From assembly GCF_001949145.1 (NCBI RefSeq), contig NW_019091561.1:58434-71598 (forward strand): DNA of 13,165 nucleotides, given 5' to 3'. A program made the translations under genes and the position numbers. Under the pieces are notes generated by a model. That model saw nothing but the letters and a program-made list of their open reading frames with translations. It did no database searches and was not told where the DNA came from. This document shows positions 1 to 6,582 of the stretch, piece after piece. Origin of the DNA: Acanthaster planci. Taxonomy: Eukaryota; Echinodermata; Asteroidea; Valvatida; Acanthasteridae. Each line of letters opens with the position of its first letter. Position 1 is the stretch's first letter.

Positions 1-1018
1 GTCTTTTTTCCAGGTTACAGACGCTAGTGAGTTGAGGTGTTGCAGTCGATGTTCACTCTTCAAAATGTAGAGTCAGAATGACTCAGCTGAGGACAAAGAC
101 TCCAACTCCTCGTGCACTAGGCCCATGTGGCTTCCAGGAAAGATTATGCAACAGGTAGTTTCCCAACTGCTGTTCCATGTCACACCCCACATCAGTGCAC
201 TCACTGTACACTAAACAGAAGTAGGCTTACTTAAAAAAAAGGGGGGTCCAACAAACAATGAGAGACTGTGCCTCTGGTACACAACGGACATCTCAAGCTA
301 ATCTGTCCATGGTCTCTACACACAAGATTATAATCGAAATTTTTTTTGTTTAATTTCAGCTTCAGTTTTTTGTTATTCAGTCTTCTCCAAAAATACCCCT
401 AAAATATTAGTCAAAATATGTGCTCAGGTCAGAACGTAGCCACCCACCTTTTTTGCAAAATTTGCCCTGACAAGTTGGGAGTTTGGGTGAACAAAATACC
501 CCAAGTTGGAAGCCACAAGTAAAAAATTCCTGATTCATGGAAGTTTTTTTATGGATGGTCCCGAACATGGCACCTTGTATTGTGAGCAACCCGTGAAATT
601 AGCCAAAAAGGTCGCGCATAGAAATCTAGTTATTCAGTGAAATGCACTTGTATGATTGGGCATAGTGAGGGTTTAGAAAACACGGACAGTTAGGTCTGAG
701 TGTGTTAAGGCATTTTTGTAGTAGCTTTATCGAATTTTAGTTAAGACCTTTGTCACTTCCATTAATTGTTTAAAAGGAAATCTGCTCTCAAAGAATCCAA
801 ACACTCGGACAGCTTATCTTTGCTAATCCTTTGTGTACTCTCATTGGAAAAAATATCAAATGCAAATCACACAATGGAATGTAAAATACAAATAATGCAG
901 ACAATCTATAACCATTGAAATTACAGTATTGAGTGCCTAAACAATCTCAGATATAATGACATACAGGGAAATATTATATCATTAGAAAAGATAAACCTTG
1001 CCGGTATCTTGAATACGG
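1..1018. other. Non-coding stretch, no gene recognised
   Basis: AT-rich sequence with stops in all frames. It contains homopolymer runs (poly-A followed by poly-G near 233-246, poly-T near 340-347). A 60-codon minus-strand open frame at 407-589 has no recognisable domain, and its composition gives no reason to call it a gene. I see no promoter, RNA gene or repeat element that I can name. Confidence 0.6.
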
Positions 1019-1153
1019 GTGATTCACAATACAGTGCACCATGACCAGGAGTTTGTCATGGAGAGGCCATTTTTCAAGGTGTAGGTGAACAAGAATGACC
1101 AACTTGCCATGATTTGCATTCAAGCGAATGTCCATCAACAATTTGAGGAAGTC
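1019..1153 (-). pseudogene. Decayed non-LTR retrotransposon reverse transcriptase fragment (CR1/L2/Rex1-like)
   Basis: This lies within a 69-codon minus-strand open frame (974-1183). The translated stretch TDFLKLLMDIRLNANHGKLV followed by ILVHLHL, a short variable part, and HDKLLVMVHCIV resembles the region around the first catalytic aspartate block of non-LTR reverse transcriptases. In those proteins a D-I-R-L-N then G-K then hydrophobic-strand pattern precedes the catalytic aspartate. Seen: the order and spacing of these blocks, within about 45 residues. Known: intact proteins are many hundreds of residues and carry aspartates in this block. Here the aspartates are replaced (L-H-L-E-K-W), so the fragment cannot be catalytic. 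Flanking sequence on both sides shows no continuation of the domain, so it would be a short relic. The match is by eye and might be coincidental. Confidence 0.35.
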
Positions 1154-1183
1154 TGTGATTGATAGGAACATTCTGTGCCTCAC

Positions 1184-1985
1184 AAAAACACCATTTTATA
1201 TTTAAAAACACTTATACCCTAACCATTTCCAAATCCTCAACCCAGACAAAAAAAGCGGAAGAATATCAAATACCCGTTGCATAGCCTAGCTGGTGCAAAT
1301 AATTTTTGTCGACCGTTTTCCCACAATGCCAAAGGCCACAAATGAAGAAGGCTTCTCTGTGGCAACGAGTGGTGCATGGCATTCTAAATCCCCATTATTG
1401 CTGTTGCCAGCGATAATAATGTATGATCAAGGATGTAAATCCATAAATTTGGCTGAAATAGAACAAGAATAACCCATCCTCAGGAATATACACCATAACA
1501 TTAAATTATTGATCTAATTGTTTACGAGAACGCTGTGATGTAGTGAGTAAAAAAATCCATGAGCAAATATTGAAAAAAATTCCTGTTCAATGGTAAAAAA
1601 AGTCTAAAAGCATGAGAAATATTTCTGTTTGTTTATAGTTTAAAGAAAACAAATATCAAATTCGATAGAAATGGGATATGCAGTGGAATAGTGTATGTGC
1701 AAAAATTATACTAAATGCAAATCAACTGTAGACAATCAAAATTATCAGTGTACAACAATACACTGCTGATCAATCAGTAGTTAATACAGGAAAACAACGA
1801 TGATGTAAAGGACCCTCACCAACAGAGTACACAAGTCAGTGATGACTTGCGAAACATTTCAACGTTTTAACGAACGGAATGCAAACAGTACTAAGGAGGC
1901 AACCTTCTCACCAAGACTTATACCTACTTGGTTATAAAAAATTTGGAGCAATAAGCTCATAGTCAATTATCTCAAAGCTAGGGAG
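1184..1985. other. Non-coding stretch, no gene recognised
   Basis: AT-rich with frequent stops on both strands. Several A-runs and TTTATA-like words occur, but none is arranged as a convincing promoter. No open frame of note. Confidence 0.6.
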
Positions 1986-2105
1986 ATGGCGCCCATTCAT
2001 TTTGTGCGTGCTTCTCAACTGGGCGAGGGTAGGAAATCCGGCTACCAAAATTCGTCAAACGAAAGTAGGCAAACGTTATTCAAACTTTATTCTATAATAG
2101 TATAG
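1986..2105 (+). other. Short ORF starting in an ATGGCGCC motif
   Basis: A 39-codon open frame begins M-A-P-I-H-F-V-R-A-S-Q-L-G and stops at 2103-2105. The start lies in GGAGATGGCGCCC, which resembles the YY1 site often found at animal 5' ends and has a purine at -3. The frame is short and has no recognisable domain. The motif at the start codon is the only reason to list it. It may be chance. Confidence 0.12.
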
Positions 2106-2388
2106 TAATCTAAAAAACTAAAAGACTTTCGCCCTGTAAAATTCATTTGTGATTTCCTCTTTACATGAAGATGTCTGTATCTCAATTTAGGATTAATAGA
2201 TCAGATCGCCATTGAAATTACTCCTTCCTACATATATATCCTTCCAGCAACTTTACCAATTCATAATACATAAATTTTAATTTGTTATTCCCCACATCAA
2301 ACACATCAGCTGACTAATTACTTACATTACTAATTGATTTCTTGAAGTTTGACGACTTTCTCACCATGATTGACTAAGTAAAGTTTCA
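2106..2388. other. AT-rich spacer before the integrase relic
   Basis: No open frame or recognisable element. The last 50 bases (about 2345-2388) might be an unreadable extension of the integrase domain, toward its first catalytic aspartate. I cannot align that part with confidence. Confidence 0.5.
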
Positions 2389-2702
2389 GTGTACTCCCTG
2401 GTGTGTTCACAAATGTTTACTGCAGCCATACTATGCAAGGATTACGATGTTGGAGCTGTGGCATTCGGGGTTCCTTGCAGATTTCATAGTGATCAAGACA
2501 GAAATTTCGAGATTAGAGTTATCTTTGAACTCTGTGAGGTGTATGGTGTTACCACAAGCAGGACAAGGTCATACCACCCTGAAAGAAAAGGAGAGTTCGA
2601 GCTTTAACCGCACCATACATGGTCCCCTCCACACACTCCTTTGACCAGAAGCACAGATGGCAGGAAAACCTCAGAGAGCTGATCTTTGCATACAATGCCA
2701 AC
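2389..2702 (+). pseudogene. Ty3/gypsy-type integrase core fragment, frameshifted
   Basis: This is a remnant of the DDE integrase core of an LTR retrotransposon, the enzyme that inserts element DNA into the host genome. Frame one (2389-2607) contains FGVPCRFHSDQDRNFE, then ELCEVYGV, SRTRSYHPE and a Glu at 2599-2601. The Asp of HSD (residue 35) and that Glu (residue 71) are separated by 35 residues, the classic D-35-E spacing. The reading frame then changes at 2602 (FNRTIHGPLHTLL in the next frame). It changes again between about 2630 and 2650 (HRWQENLRELIFAYNAN in the third frame). The first catalytic Asp, the N-terminal zinc-binding domain and the C-terminal domain are not visible. Similarity ends near 2702 in AT-rich DNA. 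Seen: motifs, spacing and breaks. Known: this block order is diagnostic of gypsy-type integrases and the related GIN-type domesticated genes. Because of the frameshifts I infer a dead transposon copy rather than a domesticated gene. Confidence 0.88.
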
Positions 2703-3361
2703 ATTGTAAAAAAATCTGTAAAATTACAATATTTTCCCCGTAAAATTAAAGATTTACGCCATTATTTGTGGCTTAACAACATTTTATATGTGAATAAACA
2801 CATTTTCTGGTAAAAACTAGCGTACTGTTAAATGACTTGTTCTTATAGACGAAACTGTAAATGTATGTTGTTGGCTATCATATATTGAAATCAGTGCTGT
2901 TTAAAAACGCCTTTTTTATCAAATATTAATGTAATTCATTGATCATTTTACAGATATTTTTCAGAGGGAAAATGCAACACGTACGTTTTTGCTAGCTTTC
3001 TGTTTCACATGATTCTTTTTTAAAACTTTATTTTACTTTATTATAATTTTTTATTACATTTATTCACATTCCTATACGTCTTTTTATAAATATAGCTTTT
3101 TTTTATTATTGTTGCTCACAGCCAGGATAACTACCACTGGTTTGCAAATCTTCGCCCTCGTGCATTTGATTCGAGCAATAGAAACTTCTACTTGGCACAC
3201 ACATACGTGTACATCCTGTCAATTTACACTGCATCAGCGTAAAGCGCACATGGGGAATGCCTCCCCGATTTCACATACCGATGTACGCATAATTTTTTGC
3301 ATTGACCAGTTACGTTTTTTGAACCAGTCTAACCTGTCCTTGTTGTGTTATGAGTATTGTG
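2703..3361. other. AT-rich non-coding stretch
   Basis: Very AT-rich, with T-runs near 3090-3110 and several TTTATT/ATAAA words. The words TGTAAAATTAC and GTAAAATTAAAG recur at about 2717-2750. No LTR boundary can be recognised after the integrase relic. A 110-codon plus frame at 3109-3441 has no domain I recognise and ends in a GC-rich patch. Confidence 0.5.
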
Positions 3362-3430
3362 TGTTACGCCCCTCCAGCGGCGGCGAGGGCGCCCTCCTCC
3401 TTGGGGCATGGTGCGGACGGCACATACCAG
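3362..3430 (+). repeat. GC-rich patch, possible LTR or promoter edge
   Basis: An abrupt GC- and CpG-rich island in AT-rich surroundings. It opens TGTTACGCCCCTCC and includes a perfect 12-base palindrome GAGGGCGCCCTC at 3385-3396. Many gypsy-type LTRs begin with TGTTAC or TGTAAC, so this could be an LTR edge. I found neither a matching end nor a primer binding site, so the identity remains open. Confidence 0.2.
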
Positions 3431-3701
3431 AAGGTTCCTGAGTGGGTAGCTTAGAGACCCAAGAAAATTAGATGACATCTATCTTCAAAACCTAACCTGA
3501 CTAGTCCAATGCTTGATAACATAACCGGGACGATAATGACTTCAAAATAAACGACCTCTGACACCTGACACTGTTTACAACAAATTGATATTGGTTTATT
3601 CCATACTTCTCAAACCAGAAACCAATAAAGGGTGCTTTTAATTGGTGACTTGGGACAGGAGGACTTAATGACATGACCGATTTAGTGCACGTAGACTAAC
3701 A

Positions 3702-3882
3702 ACTAACCTGGACAAAATGACGGATCGTGGGAGTCGGTAAGGGCCGCCACCTTATACACAACGTGTATGAAGTCTTACCACACTCCTGTTCAGTTGTCTG
3801 CTCTGCCTAAACCACAGCTCTGGGTTTCCTACAGCAGGATGCAAGGTTCTACTACAACACAAACCCTGTGTGCCTTATATAG
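3702..3882 (-). promoter_or_regulatory. Candidate TATA promoter with downstream splice donors (minus strand)
   Basis: On the minus strand the word GGCTATATAAGGC (TATA core 3873-3881) is a good metazoan TATA box. Initiation would be expected roughly 30 bases downstream, near 3845-3850. Two donor-like sites follow on the same strand: GTG|GTAAGAC with exon end at 3779, and CAG|GTTAGT with exon end at 3708. TATA, short leader and donor together suggest either a host first exon or the promoter part of an LTR. No coding frame confirms it. Confidence 0.22.
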
Positions 3883-3899
3883 CCTCTCAAGCCGGCCCC

Positions 3900-4561
3900 T
3901 CCTGCAGCTACACCTGCGTGCATGCTACATGTGACCAAACAGTATGTACTCAAAATCTCTATGAACTAGAGCATTTTGTGGCCAATGAACTTGAAGGTTT
4001 GTAGAAAAGACAAGTTTAGGTGGGCAAAGAGAATACCAGCTTGTGTTTGAGTGAGATTTGGAAGAAATTGGCACCTGAAAACAGTCTGTTTTTCGAGAAG
4101 TGAAGGCATCGATATTTCAAAATGGCTTCACGATTACATTTTAATGGTGATCTTCCATGGAAATAAATATCTTCAAAAATTATCGGTTAATGAATGGAAA
4201 TTTGAAAAAATGAACAATCATAAACTGGGCTTTAACTTGATGTACATCTCAATGCCTGAGAAACTCGTGAGTATTTTTCCTGATTTTTTGAAGTTCGGCT
4301 ATTTATCACTGTTGGCCATGGCAGTTTATTTACTGGCCTGGAACCCTCTGTTACCGTGCAGAGCGGCATCTGTAGTCTTATCCCATGCCATCGCCTAGCG
4401 CCTTCTGTTGTGTCACAGTATGCACACTTGACTCAATGACATGGGAACCAGAGGCAAGAAACTTAGCACGTACTGTATGCAAACACGTAAGGTTGGCCAA
4501 AAGTTACTCTTTATTATGTATCTGATCATCCAACAGTGTATTTAGCGCCAATTACAGGATA
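3900..4561. other. Stretch without a supportable gene
   Basis: A 115-codon plus-strand frame runs from 4051 to 4398 (starting at a GTG triplet). I recognise no domain in it. Its composition (many Lys, Phe, Leu and Met, T- and A-rich codons) fits random AT-rich sequence, although its C-terminal part is hydrophobic. The 4330-4410 segment is somewhat more GC-rich. Nothing else is identifiable. Confidence 0.4.
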
Positions 4562-4793
4562 ATGAGTGAAGAAGACAATGAAGAAATGTTCATTTTTCGG
4601 GGGAAACCCATGGACTCAGGTAGGGACTGAAAACCTAATCTACATGTTGACTGTGCCGGGTTTGAACATATCGGCCCCCAGAGGTGGAAGGCGAGGAAAG
4701 AGAAACTCCCCAATTATTATTCATTGTCACGGCTCGGCCTGAAATGAGTCTTGTCCAGTTTCTACAGACACAACTGCGATTTCGCTACCTCAG
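4562..4793 (+). CDS. Hypothetical two-exon 5' gene piece (unrecognised)
   Basis: Exon 1 would be 4562-4619, starting with an ATG that has A at -3. It encodes an acidic N-terminus, MSEEDNEEMFIFRGKPMDS, and ends at CAG|GTAGGG. Exon 2 would be 4682-4793, preceded by CCCCCAG and ended by CTCAG|GTACGG. The 62-base candidate intron contains an in-frame stop. Joining the exons leaves the frame open: the split codon becomes Glu, then VEGEERETPQLLFIVTARPE and onward. The pyrimidine tract before exon 2 is weak. I do not recognise the product. Open phase across both junctions is suggestive, but could arise by chance at about one in three per junction. A continuous open frame continues past 4793 to 4950, so the donor may not be used. 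Confidence 0.17.
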
Positions 4794-5040
4794 GTACGGT
4801 TACGTGGCTTTTAAAATATGTATAGCATTGTATGGTATTTTGATTAGATACCTAAAAATTTTGCATGTTTCTTTGAAATTTGCCTTAGCCTTGACCAACG
4901 TACGACCTACAGCTAATGCTCAGTCATTGGTGGTCATTGCAACCCGGTAAATCGGATTAATTGTGAGTTAAATTTGAATAGAGCTGGTACAAAGAGTTCT
5001 TTAAATTCAAGTGAACATAACAATTTTGAATTCTCCATAC

Positions 5041-5239
5041 TGTAACAAAACATTGGATAGATAGACCTAGTACTAGTCTCATCCTGGTACTCGATGCAGT
5101 GGTTTGCGCAGCCCACTAGTATAAAAGGCAGTGCCGTGCACCATGCACATCTCCCCCACTTAGGCATGCACCGTGTACCGTGTTCTTGCTCATCGAGTTC
5201 CTCTGTGTGCTTTATCTACCTCAAGTAGTGTTGTAAGCA
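5041..5239 (+). mobile_element. Candidate short LTR (gypsy-like), solo or 5' copy
   Basis: The segment opens TGTAACAAAACATTGG and closes GTTGTAAGCA, giving TG...CA ends. It has a strong TATA box (5120-5128) about 80 bases in and a total length near 200 bp, all normal for small gypsy-type LTRs. Four bases after the end, at 5244, TGGCGACC follows. Primer binding sites start with TGG because tRNAs end in CCA, but I could not match this one to a specific tRNA. No gag is recognisable downstream and no second LTR copy is seen. Terminal inverted repeats are imperfect. An ordinary host promoter is an equally possible reading. Confidence 0.28.
5120..5128 (+). promoter_or_regulatory. TATA box TATAAAAGG
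   Basis: A consensus TATA box preceded by a GC-containing flank. Transcription would start near 5150. A donor-like CTG|GTGAGT occurs at 5302-5310 (exon end 5304), so the arrangement could be a promoter with a roughly 150-base first exon. It could equally be the U3/R part of the LTR candidate that surrounds it. Confidence 0.4.
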
Positions 5240-5483
5240 GTTTTGGCGACCTTCCGCTGCATGTGGAAGGGGACCCAGCAGGCTGGTAACGTGGCATTGC
5301 TCTGGTGAGTGGGCCAGTTAGCTTCGCCAAACTGTGATTTACGTTAATATTTAACCTAGAACAAGTTGATGCCTATTAGGAGTCAATCGCATTTGAAGGC
5401 GTAGGCATTGTCTAAACAGGCACAATAAACCATTCTAAAAGTTACACCAGTGTGTTAGGCCTAGTGAGTGTTAGTGTTCTCTG

Positions 5484-5912
5484 ATGCACTGCGGTGCCTG
5501 GGGTACATTCCTCCCCAAACAAATTATGTCCCGGGGTTTTCCCTGTAGACGTTCGTCGGGAAGGCCTAATCTCCAGCATCCGTCTGGTGGCACTCCTCAA
5601 CAGGTGCGAGGGTTGGCGGCACGTTACAATATACATGACACTGTTACCATACCTTGTGATTCGGGGCAAGCTTTTGAGAGGCATTGCACCAATAGAATGT
5701 TTTCAATGGATAAAAAGGGCACAATATATGACCAGTCCATTCCAGGGATGGCAGTCACTGTTGTCGGTATTACAGTGTCCTTAGTCTGGGGAATTAAAAT
5801 CGTTATGGTTATGTGCAGTTGGATAACTCAGTGTACCCAATTTTATTCACATTTAACTCGCAAAAGGCTTATTACACGTATTCCCTTGGTAAATGAAAGT
5901 CCCTGCCATTAA
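5484..5912 (+). CDS. Unrecognised 142-codon ORF with a hydrophobic segment
   Basis: This is the longest open frame in the window. Its N-terminal part is Gly/Arg/Ser/Pro-rich with several Cys. Residues about 88-111 (G-M-A-V-T-V-V-G-I-T-V-S-L-V-W-G-I then I-V-M-V-M-C) form a stretch hydrophobic enough for one membrane span. No family is recognised, and no gag or envelope motif is evident. Two other frames are also open across 5494-5684, which is expected in this locally GC-richer sequence and weakens the coding case. It lies downstream of the TATA box at 5120, and an AATAAA occurs between them at about 5424. I would not annotate it as a gene without transcript support. Confidence 0.13.
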   Translation: MHCGAWGTFLPKQIMSRGFPCRRSSGRPNLQHPSGGTPQQVRGLAARYNIHDTVTIPCDSGQAFERHCTNRMFSMDKKGTIYDQSIPGMAVTVVGITVSLVWGIKIVMVMCSWITQCTQFYSHLTRKRLITRIPLVNESPCH

Positions 5913-6200
5913 CATGTATTATTTTTAACACAGTAAAGTTATAGGCCTAGATATATATGAATGCAAAGCATAATTATCGCAGTCGATGTACATCAAAAGA
6001 AGCAAACTGAAAACTATTCACTTCTTTCAAAAGGGCACTTTTTAATACGGGCAGAACTAAATAACCTAAGTAGTTGGGTATGTAAAATGGACATGATCAA
6101 CCAAAATGTTAATCTGGCCTTACAGTATTGGATTGAATTTTCTGTACACAGTACACAGAAAACTGAAATATATTAAAGACCTGAGACTTGGCTGATGTAC

Positions 6201-6263
6201 ATCAAATTTCCGTAAGGTAAAGATAAGCTGCTAAGCTTATCTTTACCTTACGGAAATTTTGAT
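6201..6263. repeat. Near-perfect long inverted repeat (hairpin)
   Basis: The left arm 6201-6229 and right arm 6234-6263 are reverse complements over 29/30 bases. The only difference is one extra T in the right arm, and the loop is four bases (GCTA). The core is TTCCGTAAGGTAAAGATAAG and its complement. Either strand as RNA would form a very stable stem. A loop this small and a stem this perfect are unlike an ordinary pre-miRNA. They fit a foldback element, a template-switch event, or a transcription or assembly artefact. Confidence 0.95.
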
Positions 6264-6397
6264 TGAGCAAGCCTGATTTGTTTACATTTCTTCTTGCTCT
6301 GTACACAGGGTCCCATCCCAGTACGGGTTTGGCGTTGATGCATTGTTCAATTGTCATCCCATCTTCTGCTACAGTCAAACTGAAATCAAGGTAGGAC
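6250..6397 (-). CDS. Possible internal coding exon, minus strand (unrecognised)
   Basis: This is part of a 126-codon open minus frame (6202-6582). The central segment reads SLTVAEDGMTIEQCINAKPV then LGWDPVYRARRNV, with a mixed acidic and basic composition unlike the Phe/Ile/Lys-rich random frames nearby. Minus-strand acceptors are CTTGTAG| (exon start 6397) and TTTCAG| (exon start 6379). A donor-like FR-coding TTCC|GTAAGG lies at the edge of the hairpin near 6250. Both acceptors would continue the frame left open by the candidate exon at 9740-9915. The opposite strand also offers an acceptor (TGTACACAG| at 6308) and a donor (AAG|GTAGGA at 6391), bounding an 82-base exon open in two frames. 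The strand is therefore unresolved. I do not recognise a family. Confidence 0.2.
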
Positions 6398-6582
6398 CTA
6401 CAAGTGCATATTTTCATAGCAAGAGTGTCAGTATCAGAGCCCACATAAGGCCTTATCAAATACTCCAAAATGATAAGAATGTACAATTTCGTTGTGTCGT
6501 GGGTTGTCAAAAAACATGGTTCACATAAAAAGGTCTCATTATAGAGAAACCATGGAGTGTTATTGCTGGTGTACTTTTCCAT

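Noticed and set aside
3109-3441. 110-codon plus-strand open frame
   Set aside because: It starts in a T-run, has no recognisable domain, and its end falls in the GC-rich patch where stops are rarer. Likely chance.
3650-3668. TGGTGACTTGGGA as a primer binding site
   Set aside because: It begins with TGG, but I could not match it to any tRNA 3' end and no gag follows.
4051-4398. 115-codon plus-strand open frame with a hydrophobic C-terminus
   Set aside because: The start is a GTG triplet in an animal-type sequence, composition is that of random AT-rich frames, and no splice signals or domain support it.
5442-5684. 80-codon minus-strand open frame
   Set aside because: It overlaps two open plus-strand frames in locally GC-richer sequence. 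Nothing in it is recognisable.
6201-6263. Hairpin as a canonical pre-miRNA or a bacterial-type terminator
   Set aside because: The loop is only four bases and the stem almost perfect, unlike processed pre-miRNAs. No T-run terminator logic applies in this eukaryotic context.
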